From assembly GCF_014698475.1 (NCBI RefSeq), contig NZ_JACJTB010000011.1, positions 79,648-143,647 on the forward strand: a stretch of 64,000 nt of DNA, written 5' to 3'. Source of the DNA: Nostoc spongiaeforme FACHB-130. GTDB lineage: Bacteria > Cyanobacteriota > Cyanobacteriia > Cyanobacteriales > Nostocaceae. The stretch's first letter is position 1, and each line of letters opens with the position of its first letter. The position numbers and the translations under genes are program-made. This document shows positions 39,777 through 47,651 of this stretch, piece by piece. The notes below the pieces were generated by a model that worked only from the letters and a program-made list of their open reading frames with translations, was not told where the DNA came from and did not search any database.

Positions 39777-40574
39777 TTATTCAACTGTAGTTTTTGGGAA
39801 AATGGCAGCAATACGACTAGATAAAAATAACTGTTTAGCTGCCAGCCAGATGAATATGGGAATTGTTGTTGTGTAGCGTCGCCAAAGTCGTCGCGGTTCT
39901 TGAAGCCAGCGATATAGCCATTCTAAGCCTAAGTCTCTCATGATACGTGGCGCACGCTTGTGAATGCCAGCATACACAGGGAAAACGCCGCCTACCCCGA
40001 TCATGACTGCGCGAATTTTACCTTTGTGTTGCGCTATCCATTTTTCTTGTTTTGGACATCCCAAAGATACCCAAACTACACCAGCCCCACTGGAGTTAAT
40101 TTTATTGATTAACACTTCATCTTCAGTTTCTGTTAGTGGACGGAAGGGCAGGGGTTCCATTCCAGCTATTTTTAGTTGGGGAAATTCTTGTTTTAACCTG
40201 GCTTGTATTCTCGCCAGAATTTCTGTTTGTGAACCGACAAAGAAAAAACTTAAATTGTGTGTTTGGGCGTATTGGCATGTTTCCACAAAAATATCCATAC
40301 CCGCTACACGATCTTGGTAAGGAGATCCCATTTGGCGCATCATCCAGACTAAAGGCATACCATCAGGAGTCACCATATCTGAATTTCTCAGGATGTTAGC
40401 AAACTCAGGATGCCAGTGCGCTTCTATGAGCATGTGTACATTCGCTACATATACACTTCTACTCTCATGAGCGATCGCCCATTCTATAATTGTTTGTATC
40501 TGATCCTCAAAGCGTAAGGCAGTAATAGGAAAATCAAGCACTTTTTGAGTAGGTAGTAACACTTTTGCTACCAT
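39777..40574 (-). CDS. WecG/TagA/CpsF-family glycosyltransferase
   Basis: 265-residue enzyme (PF03808, GT26) that typically adds the second sugar (ManNAc, ManNAcA or Glc) to an undecaprenyl-linked first sugar at the membrane face. Motifs: SVYVANVHMLIEAHWHPEFA, SDMVTPDGMPLVWMMRQMG (catalytic Asp region), VWVSLGCPKQEKWI and MIGVGGVFPVYAG. C-terminal basic/aromatic region (LEWLYRWLQEPRRLWRRY) is the usual membrane-binding part. AAGGAG sits 6 bases before the ATG. First gene of the minus-strand locus; 307 gene-free bases separate it from the flippase. Confidence 0.92.
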   Translation of the reverse strand: MVAKVLLPTQKVLDFPITALRFEDQIQTIIEWAIAHESRSVYVANVHMLIEAHWHPEFANILRNSDMVTPDGMPLVWMMRQMGSPYQDRVAGMDIFVETCQYAQTHNLSFFFVGSQTEILARIQARLKQEFPQLKIAGMEPLPFRPLTETEDEVLINKINSSGAGVVWVSLGCPKQEKWIAQHKGKIRAVMIGVGGVFPVYAGIHKRAPRIMRDLGLEWLYRWLQEPRRLWRRYTTTIPIFIWLAAKQLFLSSRIAAIFPKTTVE

Positions 40575-41230
40575 AGCTCACTCCTTGTGTCAAAGATAAA
40601 TAACAACAGATTACCTAGAGCAATCTTTATGTCTAAATAAGCCAATTAGATGAATCTTGACTTTTTCTGAGCTTGTAGCATGATTACAAGAACACACATT
40701 GATTTTTCATGGTTTTTCAGCAATTTTACTGTTTGCTGAATCCTATTCAAAACAATCATAACCGTAGATTAGCTTACTTGTTTAACGAAATTTTATTACA
40801 GTAAGATATCAAACTTTATATTTACTTTATATTTCTCCAGGAATTAGTTTACCCAAACATTACATTAGTACTTAATTCCTATTACAAGAGTGTATCTATT
40901 TCCGTAAAAATTTTTACTTGTCATCTTTCTAAAAGAGGAGTTAATAAAATCAGATGTATTTAAATTAATAGATATAAACGTATAATGTCATAATTTTTTG
41001 TTATCAAAAATTATTCCTACAAAGTATAATTTAACCTACATCCTTGGAGGTAAGGTAAAATAATTCAGACAAGTATATTAATTCACAAAAATATTAGGAC
41101 ATTGCGAGCAGAGCTAACTGACGTATCGCCATAATCAATTGAAGTGTAACCAGTATTCAATAAAACACTGTATATGTTTTTATTGATGTGTGTGCGATTC
41201 GTAATATCTCATCAGTTCAAATTACAAGAA
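40575..41230. other. AT-rich gene-free region upstream of the polysaccharide locus
   Basis: About 650 bases without a supported gene, RNA or long repeat. It presumably carries the promoter of the polysaccharide locus on the minus strand; I could not single out convincing boxes in this AT-rich stretch. Confidence 0.35.
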
Positions 41231-41431
41231 TTAGCTAAAAAAGAGGGGGGAGATGTTTTTCTCCCCCCCCCCTTTTTGATTGTTGTTTCTGTTGTCGGAT
41301 TGGTTATTTTCCTTTAAGCGTTGCCTCAGCATTTGTCTTTGCTTTTTAAGTTGCCGCTTTCTTGCTGAACCACCTTTACCTTTATCGTTTCTCCCTTCTC
41401 GGCGGGGAGATTCCCATCTTTTTAAGCGCAT
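41231..41431 (-). CDS. Doubtful small, very basic protein
   Basis: A 66-residue open frame with an ATG start, extremely rich in Lys, Arg, Gln and Asn (KRQLKKQRQMLRQRLKENNQ). It might be a nucleic-acid-binding peptide. Against it: no good ribosome binding site, low-complexity content, and its last dozen codons are the G/C-rich hairpin at 41243-41275, i.e. what looks like a terminator. I recognise no family. Confidence 0.3.
   Translation of the reverse strand: MRLKRWESPRREGRNDKGKGGSARKRQLKKQRQMLRQRLKENNQSDNRNNNQKGGGEKNISPLFFS
41237..41275. terminator. G/C-run hairpin, possibly a bidirectional terminator
   Basis: GAGGGGGGAG pairs with CTCCCCCC around a short T-rich loop, with AAAAAA on the left and TTTTT after the C-run on the right. 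It could stop transcription from either side. The run of ten C residues is prone to slippage and length variation. Confidence 0.5.
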
Positions 41432-41834
41432 ACAAAATTTTTTGGCTATTATTGAATTGTATTCTTATTGTAATACATATATTAATCAATTGTCTAGCTC
41501 AACTTCAAAAATCCTTGAGAGTCTTTCTTCATAGGACTTGCACCAAAGCTAACAAAAATCAACGGGTGCGTCCACTTTCAGCACATAGCCATCAGACTAA
41601 AGTCTGGAGCTATAAAAACTAAACCCGCCTGTGCAGGTTTTTAGAAAGACATTTAGGGCTAGTTCTGGATTTTAGATTCACCTCAGCTTAAATAGACTGT
41701 ATCTAACATATCTGAGTTCATTCGTCTACTATATTATTCTACGACCGTAACATAACACACTAAAACTACTAGAAATAGTGCGTTAGGCTTGCTTTATTAC
41801 ACTTCAACCAACCTGAAATTTATAAGGTAAGCTT
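41432..41834. other. Gene-free region with small repeats before the 140-residue gene
   Basis: Contains a repeat-like segment ACTAAAGTCTGGAGCTATAA at about 41598 followed by a small hairpin ACCCGCCTGTGCAGGTTTTT (about 41624-41643), both of kinds scattered in Nostocales intergenic DNA. No protein-coding frame is convincing. The promoter of the gene at 41835 should lie in the last 150 bases; AAGG at about 41824 is its likely ribosome binding site. Confidence 0.4.
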
Positions 41835-42257
41835 GTGTCTGATTTAGAACTACACAAATATCTTCCCAAACTTCCCGAAGCAGCACTACAAGAATTTACA
41901 GAATGGTGTGTTTTAGAACAGTCAAAAGCCGCAGGTATAGAATTTACGCCTAACAAAACCAAGTTAGAGAATCTCATACCAAACGAGTATATTTGGCAAC
42001 TAATCGATCAGTTTATGAAAGAGAAACCAGACCCAATCAAAACAGGGTTAGTTGCAACAATGGCTGGGCAAGAAGCTGATAGTCATGGTTTGATAGGTTC
42101 GGCAATTATGGCTGACTTTATCGCTCTTTACGTGAAGTATTTGATTCCTGCAAATGGCACAACACCAGAAGAAGCGAAACAGTTAATCACAGAAGCCGCT
42201 ATTCAGCAGTATGAAAAGTTGTCTGAACTTGCTGATAAATATAATGTAACGTTCTAA
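41835..42257 (+). CDS. Hypothetical protein, mostly helical
   Basis: A 140-residue soluble protein starting at GTG (AAGG 8 bases upstream). Predicted to be nearly all helical, with no signal peptide, membrane span or catalytic motif that I recognise. Repeated short features include LPEAALQEFTEW and a C-terminal AIQQYEKLSELADKY. Flanked on one side by repeats and on the other by transposon remnants, so it may be an accessory gene. A GGCTTTG/CAAAGCC hairpin without T-run follows at 42285-42312. Confidence 0.6.
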   Translation: MSDLELHKYLPKLPEAALQEFTEWCVLEQSKAAGIEFTPNKTKLENLIPNEYIWQLIDQFMKEKPDPIKTGLVATMAGQEADSHGLIGSAIMADFIALYVKYLIPANGTTPEEAKQLITEAAIQQYEKLSELADKYNVTF

Positions 42258-42375
42258 GTTATGGTTATTTGTTAATTATGCCGAGGCTTTGTCTGTGTTA
42301 TGAGGCAAAGCCCTTAAGTTGTAACATAGGAATACAACAACGAAATTAATAATAATCCGATAAGCTGTTGTGCAT

Positions 42376-42712
42376 TTAAATTGTGATAATAGCATCGCCT
42401 TTATTTTTGAGTTTTCGTCCCCATTTAATAATTAACTCTCCTTCATTTAAAAGTTGATGTAATAAATATTCTAGGTCTTCAATTGATTTAAATAGCCGAT
42501 TAGCAATATATTCTTTTGTCGAGTGCCAGACCAATTCAATTAAGTTATAATCTGGGTTATATTCCGGGAGAAATTCTAAATGAATATTCGGCATTTCTGT
42601 TTCAATTTTATGGATATACTCTGGCTTTTTGTGAAAACTTGCATTATCAAGAATAATAACTATTTTTGCTCCCTTCTCCGCAAAATCTTTAGCTTGATTA
42701 CCATCTTTTTTG
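42376..42712 (-). pseudogene. IS630-family transposase remnant
   Basis: The C-terminal third of an IS630/Tc1-type DDE transposase. Translating the minus strand from about 42712 gives KKDGNQAKDFAEKGAKI, then VIILDNASFHKKPEYIHKIE with the second catalytic Asp, and LPEYNPDYNLIELVWHSTK with the final Glu. The N-terminal two thirds, including the first Asp, are missing, and no terminal inverted repeat was identified at the junction. Not functional. Confidence 0.8.
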
Positions 42713-43102
42713 TATAGCGATTTAAGACAATCTATTTATTCATATAGTATTGTCTCTGGGCAGAAAGGAGGATTTTACCAAAATGCTAATCTCCCCTATG
42801 CAGAAGTTTACCTTGCTTTTCATGTGAATAGAGCATTTTGGTTATTATTTGAAAATTATTTATGTGATTTTGCAAAAGTAAGCCTTTCTGAAACTGAAGG
42901 TTATTTAAAAAAATACTACATTTCTCCCAAGAAAACTTTAAAACCTGTGTTTTTATCTGTAACTCTCAATGGAAAATGGAAAGCTGAACTACCAATAGGC
43001 CTCAAAGACAATATGTCTTATCGTGAAGTTACAGAAGTAATTAGCAATCGCTTAAAAAATTGCCAAATCCCTAAACTTAAATTTACATTTAAGTCAATAT
43101 GA
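42712..43102 (+). pseudogene. 3' part of an unknown gene, truncated at the IS630 remnant
   Basis: About 130 codons open to the stop at 43100-43102, but the only start is a TTG exactly at the junction with the IS630 remnant, without a ribosome binding site. The protein piece (QKGGFYQNANLPYAEVYLAF ... CQIPKLKFTFKSI) looks like real coding sequence, but I do not recognise the family. Best read as a gene that lost its 5' end in the rearrangement that also truncated the transposase. Confidence 0.5.
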
Positions 43103-43125
43103 GCTTCCTTGCTGGATAGTTAAAC

Positions 43126-43157
43126 CAAAAAAAAGCCCCCCGGTAGTTAGCCGAGGG
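43126..43157 (-). terminator. Strong orphan terminator on the minus strand
   Basis: On the minus strand CCCTCGG (plus coordinates 43151-43157) pairs with CCGGGGG (43137-43143), 7 bp with one T-G, 7-nt loop, followed by GCTTTTTTTT. No minus-strand protein gene leads into it. Confidence 0.7.
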
Positions 43158-43260
43158 ATTCTGCAAGTCGGTAATTGTCGCACAAAGACATTCGCGGATA
43201 TCACCATACCAACTTACGCTTAATGAAATCTGCCAAAATGCCAAATTTGGTGCTGAGGTA
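43158..43260 (-). ncRNA. Candidate small RNA leading into the orphan terminator
   Basis: The roughly 100 bases before the orphan terminator have a mixed base composition unlike the AT-rich surroundings and no coding frame of note. A terminator without a gene suggests a short untranslated transcript of about 100-130 nt. A TTGGCA at about 43241 could be part of a promoter, but no clear -10 box was found. It matches no RNA family that I can name. Confidence 0.3.
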
Positions 43261-43344
43261 AAAACAAACTACAGTGGCGGTAGGGAGTAGATTGGTTTAG
43301 CCGCAGATTTTTATAGCGGTAGTCAGATATTTTAGGACAGTTTG

Positions 43345-43424
43345 AAAGCTTGAATGCAAGGGATAGTAAGACTTTTCCTCCTGCCTGGTTGGTGAGCGAA
43401 GCCGAACCACTGCCTTCTGCTATA
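43345..43424. repeat. Composite heptameric repeat upstream of chlH
   Basis: Begins AAAGCTTGAATGCAAGGGAT, continues AGTAAGACTTTTCCTCCTGCCT and ends CTGCCTTCTGCTATAG, with a small palindrome (GGTTGGTGAGCGAAGCCGAACC) inserted between the tandem units. The same composite unit with another insert is at 54979-55105. Confidence 0.6.
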
Positions 43425-43516
43425 GTTGGTAGTGCTGGACTCAAGACAGATGTTTCACAATCAACCCGCAACCACGATTAGAATTTAAGTAAAGAAATAT
43501 TGCGTAGCTTACGGGC

Positions 43517-46500
43517 ATGAAACGGATCGTCTTAATTGCTGGGTTTGAATCGTTCAACGCTGACTTATACAGAAAAGCGGCTTCTGTGGCTGAATCTCGC
43601 TGTCCTGATTTAGACATTAGGGTGTTTAGCGATCGCGATATTATCAGTAAACGTGCGGAAGTAGAAGCAGCATTGCGTGACGCTGACGTATTTTTTGGCA
43701 GCTTATTATTTGATTATGACCAAGTTGTGTGGTTGCGCGATCGCCTTGCTCAAGTTCCCATCCGGCTTGTGTTTGAGTCAGCCTTGGAATTGATGAGTTT
43801 AACCAAATTGGGAGACTTTGCCATTGGTGACAAACCAAAAGGAATGCCCAAACCAGTTAAATTCATCCTCGACAAATTCAGCAACGGACGTGAAGAAGAC
43901 AAACTCGCCGGTTACATCAGCTTCTTAAAAATCGGCCCGAAACTTTTAAAATTCGTCCCAGTGCAGAAAGTCCAAGACTTACGCAACTGGTTAATTATCT
44001 ATGGTTACTGGAATGCAGGCGGGCCAGAAAACGTCGCATCATTATTCTGGACACTAGCAGAAAAATATCTAGGTCTAAAAATTGGCGACATTCCCCCACC
44101 AGTCGAAACCCCCAACATGGGATTACTGCATCCCGACTACCAAGGGTTTTTTGAATCACCAAAAGCATATTTAGACTGGTATCAAAACAAGGGAGTAGGG
44201 AATAGGGAATGGGGAATAGGGAAGAAAAATACCCACTCCCCACTCCCCACTCCCCACTCCCCAATTGTGGGGATATTGCTTTACCGCAAACACGTCATCA
44301 CCAAACAACCATACATTCCTCAACTAATTCGCCGCTTTGAAGAAGCTGGCTTAATTCCCTTACCCATTTTCATCAACGGCGTAGAGGGACACGTAGCAGT
44401 TCGGGACTGGATGACGACTGACTACGAACAACAACAACGCCAACTTAATAATATTGAAACTCCCTCACTGTCCCAAGATGCAGTTAAAGTTGATGCCATT
44501 GTTTCCACCATTGGTTTTCCTTTAGTGGGTGGCCCGGCTGGTTCAATGGAAGCAGGCCGCCAAGTAGAAGTAGCAAAGCGTATCCTGACTGCTAAAAATG
44601 TGCCTTACATTGTCGCCGCACCATTATTAATTCAAGATATCCATTCTTGGACACGCCAAGGTGTCGGCGGATTACAAAGTGTAGTTTTATATGCTTTACC
44701 CGAACTCGACGGTGCAATTGATACCGTTCCCCTGGGTGGTTTGGTAGGCGAAAATATTTATCTCGTTCCAGAACGGGTACAGCGATTAATTGGTAGAGTT
44801 AAAAGCTGGATTGCTTTACGGCAAACACCAGCATCGGAACGTAAAATTGCAGTTATTTTATATGGTTTCCCTCCTGGTTATGGTGCTGTTGGCACAGCTG
44901 CATTGTTGAATGTGCCTCGCAGTCTCATCAAATTTCTGCACGCACTCAAAGCCCAAGGTTATAACGTTGGCGATATCCCAGAAGATGGGGAAGAATTAAT
45001 TCGTCAAGTGAAAGAAGCCGATGAAGAGATGGAAAGATGGGAAATGAATAAGCCTTTCCCAGAGTCCGCTATTACTGTTAATGCCCGAACATTAGAAAAA
45101 TGGTTAGGATATCTCCGCACATCTCGCGTTGAGAAACAATGGAAATCTTTAACAGGTAGCGGGATTAAAACTTATGGCGATGAATTGCACATTGGTGGTG
45201 TGCAGTTAGGAAATGTCTGGATAGGTGTCCAACCACCGTTAGGCATTCAAGGCGACCCGATGCGGTTAATGTTTGAACGCGATTTAACGCCACATCCGCA
45301 ATACGCAGCTTTTTATAAATGGTTGCAAAATGAATTGCAAGCTGATGCTGTAGTTCACTTTGGAATGCACGGCACAGTGGAATGGTTGCCGGGTTCGCCT
45401 TTAGGGAATACTGGTTATTCTTGGTCGGATATTTTGTTAGGTGATTTGCCTAATCTATATATATATGCGGCGAATAATCCTTCGGAGTCGATTTTGGCAA
45501 AGCGTCGCGGTTATGGGGTGTTAATTTCGCACAATGTACCGCCTTATGGTCGTGCAGGTTTATATAAGGAATTGGTAGCGTTGCGCGATTTAATTGCAGA
45601 GTACCGAGAAGACCCGAAAAAGAATTATGTGCTGAAGGAAGGGATTTGTAAAAAGATTGTTGATACGGGTTTAGATGTCGATTGTCCGTTTGAGGATGCG
45701 AAAAAGTTGGGCATTCCTTTTACGCCAGAAAATATCAGGATGTTTAGTGGTCATGCTTTTGATGATTATCTGGTGAAGTTGTACGAATATTTGCAGGTTT
45801 TGGAGAATCGGTTGTTTTCTTCTGGGTTGCATACTTTGGGTGAAGCACCAAATGAGGAGGAGATGGCGGCTTATTTGGAGGCTTATTTTAACGAACCGCA
45901 AAGACGCGAAGGACACGAAGAGGAAGAGAGAGAAATTAGAGATTTATTAGAACAAACTACGGATGAGTTAACAAATTTGTTGCGGGGGTTAAATGGTGAG
46001 TATATTCCGCCTGCGCCTGGTGGTGATTTGTTGCGTGATGGTGCTGGGGTTTTGCCGACGGGAAGGAATATTCATGCGTTAGATCCTTATAGAATGCCTT
46101 CGCCTGCTGCGTATGAAAGGGGTAGGGAAATTGCACAGAAAATTATCGCCCAGCATTTACAAGAACATAGGAAGTATCCTGAGACGGTGGCGGTGTTGTT
46201 ATGGGGTTTAGATGCAATTAAAACCAAGGGTGAGTCGTTAGGAATTCTGTTGGAGTTGGTTGGTGCTGAACCTGTGAAGGAAGGGACGGGAAGAATTGTC
46301 CGTTATGAATTGAAGCCTTTGCCCCAGGTGGGACATCCGCGTATTGATGTGTTGGGTAATTTGTCAGGGATTTTCCGCGATAGTTTTGTAAATATCATCG
46401 AATTGTTGGATGATTTGTTTTTACGTGCGGCTGAGGCGGATGAATCGGAAGAACAGAATTTTATTCGGAAACACGCTTTGGCTTTAAAGGCGCAAGGTGT

Positions 46501-47233
46501 AGAAAATGCTTCTGCGAGATTATTTTCTAACCCTGCGGGTGATTTTGGTTCTTTGGTAAATGATCAAGTGGTGGATGGTAATTGGGAATCTGGGGAAGAG
46601 TTAGGTAATACTTGGCAAAGTCGTAATGTGTTTAGCTACGGGAGACAAGATAAAGGCCAAGCTAGACCAGAGGTGTTGAATCAGTTGTTGAAAACGAGCG
46701 ATCGCATCGTCCAAGAAATTGATTCGGTAGAATATGGTTTAACCGATATTCAAGAATATTACGCCAACACTGGTGGTTTGAAAAAAGCAGCCGAAAAACA
46801 AGGTGGTAAAAAGGTAACTACCAGCTTTGTCGAAAGTTTCTCCAAAGACACCACCCCCCGCAATTTAGATGATTTGCTACGGATGGAGTATCGCACCAAA
46901 TTGCTAAACCCCAAATGGGCGCAAGCGATGGCGAATCAAGGTTCTGGCGGTGCATTTGAAATTTCTCAACGCATGACAGCCTTAATTGGTTGGGGTGGTA
47001 CTGCCGATTTTAAAGATGATTGGGTCTATGACCAAGCTGCTGATACTTACGCTTTAGACCCAGAAATGGCGGAGAAGTTACGCAAAGCTAACCCCGAAGC
47101 TTTTCGGAATATTGTTAGCAGAATGTTAGAAGCACATGGGCGCGGTTTCTGGGAAGCTGATCAAGATAAATTAGATAAATTGCGTCAGTTATATGAGTTG
47201 ACTGATGAACAATTAGAAGGTGTGACTGTTTAA
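43517..47233 (+). CDS. chlH: Magnesium chelatase subunit H family protein
   Basis: Large porphyrin-binding subunit that, with ChlI and ChlD, inserts Mg2+ into protoporphyrin IX, the first committed step to chlorophyll. 1238 residues: N-terminal DUF3479-type domain (to about 160), then the CobN/Mg-chelatase core from about 185. Core blocks seen include KHVITKQPYIPQLI, ILYGFPPGYGAVGTAALLNV, HFGMHGTVEWLPGSPLGNTG, LLRGLNGEYIPPAPGGDLLR and RIDVLGNLSGIFRDSFVNII. The protein is shorter than the roughly 1330-residue main cyanobacterial ChlH and its N-terminus is of another sub-type, so it may be a second copy. Two intergenic repeat sequences are inserted in frame, at residues of about 225-250 and 793-807. 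Weak ribosome binding site. ChlI and ChlD are not in this window. Confidence 0.88.
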   Translation: MKRIVLIAGFESFNADLYRKAASVAESRCPDLDIRVFSDRDIISKRAEVEAALRDADVFFGSLLFDYDQVVWLRDRLAQVPIRLVFESALELMSLTKLGDFAIGDKPKGMPKPVKFILDKFSNGREEDKLAGYISFLKIGPKLLKFVPVQKVQDLRNWLIIYGYWNAGGPENVASLFWTLAEKYLGLKIGDIPPPVETPNMGLLHPDYQGFFESPKAYLDWYQNKGVGNREWGIGKKNTHSPLPTPHSPIVGILLYRKHVITKQPYIPQLIRRFEEAGLIPLPIFINGVEGHVAVRDWMTTDYEQQQRQLNNIETPSLSQDAVKVDAIVSTIGFPLVGGPAGSMEAGRQVEVAKRILTAKNVPYIVAAPLLIQDIHSWTRQGVGGLQSVVLYALPELDGAIDTVPLGGLVGENIYLVPERVQRLIGRVKSWIALRQTPASERKIAVILYGFPPGYGAVGTAALLNVPRSLIKFLHALKAQGYNVGDIPEDGEELIRQVKEADEEMERWEMNKPFPESAITVNARTLEKWLGYLRTSRVEKQWKSLTGSGIKTYGDELHIGGVQLGNVWIGVQPPLGIQGDPMRLMFERDLTPHPQYAAFYKWLQNELQADAVVHFGMHGTVEWLPGSPLGNTGYSWSDILLGDLPNLYIYAANNPSESILAKRRGYGVLISHNVPPYGRAGLYKELVALRDLIAEYREDPKKNYVLKEGICKKIVDTGLDVDCPFEDAKKLGIPFTPENIRMFSGHAFDDYLVKLYEYLQVLENRLFSSGLHTLGEAPNEEEMAAYLEAYFNEPQRREGHEEEEREIRDLLEQTTDELTNLLRGLNGEYIPPAPGGDLLRDGAGVLPTGRNIHALDPYRMPSPAAYERGREIAQKIIAQHLQEHRKYPETVAVLLWGLDAIKTKGESLGILLELVGAEPVKEGTGRIVRYELKPLPQVGHPRIDVLGNLSGIFRDSFVNIIELLDDLFLRAAEADESEEQNFIRKHALALKAQGVENASARLFSNPAGDFGSLVNDQVVDGNWESGEELGNTWQSRNVFSYGRQDKGQARPEVLNQLLKTSDRIVQEIDSVEYGLTDIQEYYANTGGLKKAAEKQGGKKVTTSFVESFSKDTTPRNLDDLLRMEYRTKLLNPKWAQAMANQGSGGAFEISQRMTALIGWGGTADFKDDWVYDQAADTYALDPEMAEKLRKANPEAFRNIVSRMLEAHGRGFWEADQDKLDKLRQLYELTDEQLEGVTV
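44189..44263. repeat. Heptameric repeat inserted within chlH
   Basis: A left tract of GGGAATA-like units and a right tract of four exact CCCACTC units in inverted arrangement, about 75 bases in all, in frame inside chlH. It encodes NKGVGNREWGIGKKNTHSPL and then PTPHSPI. Confidence 0.85.
45893..45935. repeat. Second repeat inserted within chlH
   Basis: CGCAAAGACGCGAAGGACAC followed by GAAGAGGAAGAGAGAG, a sequence type scattered between genes in Nostocales, here in frame in chlH encoding PQRREGHEEEEREIR. Confidence 0.65.
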
Positions 47234-47255
47234 AAAATTCCAATCTATGAAGAGG

Positions 47256-47651
47256 CTAAATGAGTTCTATAATATAATTTTTCAGAATTTCAATTAACTC
47301 TTCTTTACTCAATATATTTTCGGCAACTTGCATTGTTAGTTCATACGCTTGTTCTGGTGACATATTCAATTCATAATCATTCAGATTCAAAAATGTCACC
47401 ATCACATCAAAAGCAGTTCGCTTATTTCCATCTACAAAAGCATGGTTATTAGCAATATGAAATAAGTATGCTGCTGCTTGTTCAACAATTGTAGGATGTA
47501 AAAGCTCACCCCCAAAAGTGGCTTGGGGTTGATAAATAGCTGAATCTAGCAAGCCTTCATCGCGTATACCTGGTAAGCCACCATATAAATTAATCTGTTT
47601 ACTATGTATACTCAAAACATCTTGTTTTTTAATGAATTTAGGACTATGCAA
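47256..47651 (-). CDS. Doc-like Fic-family toxin
   Basis: 131-residue protein of the death-on-curing branch of the Fic fold. The full active-site motif HAFVDGNKRTA is present at residues 70-80, with His70 as the expected catalytic residue; the preceding GGLPGIRDEGLLDSAIYQPQ is typical of Doc. Doc toxins phosphorylate EF-Tu and block translation. The start is a TTG at 47651 that lies inside the 3' end of the upstream gene (8-base overlap, ...CTTGCATAG...), pointing to translational coupling. No other in-frame start is possible before the conserved region. The usual small Phd antitoxin is absent; the coupled upstream gene is a 206-residue unknown protein. Confidence 0.85.
   Translation of the reverse strand: MHSPKFIKKQDVLSIHSKQINLYGGLPGIRDEGLLDSAIYQPQATFGGELLHPTIVEQAAAYLFHIANNHAFVDGNKRTAFDVMVTFLNLNDYELNMSPEQAYELTMQVAENILSKEELIEILKNYIIELI

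Noticed and set aside
42712..43102. Treating the unknown gene piece as a complete gene.
   Set aside because: The only start is a TTG at the junction with the transposase remnant; the 5' part appears to be lost.
43220..43471. Minus-strand frame of 83 codons upstream of chlH.
   Set aside because: TTG/ATG context is weak and most of its codons come from the composite heptameric repeat.
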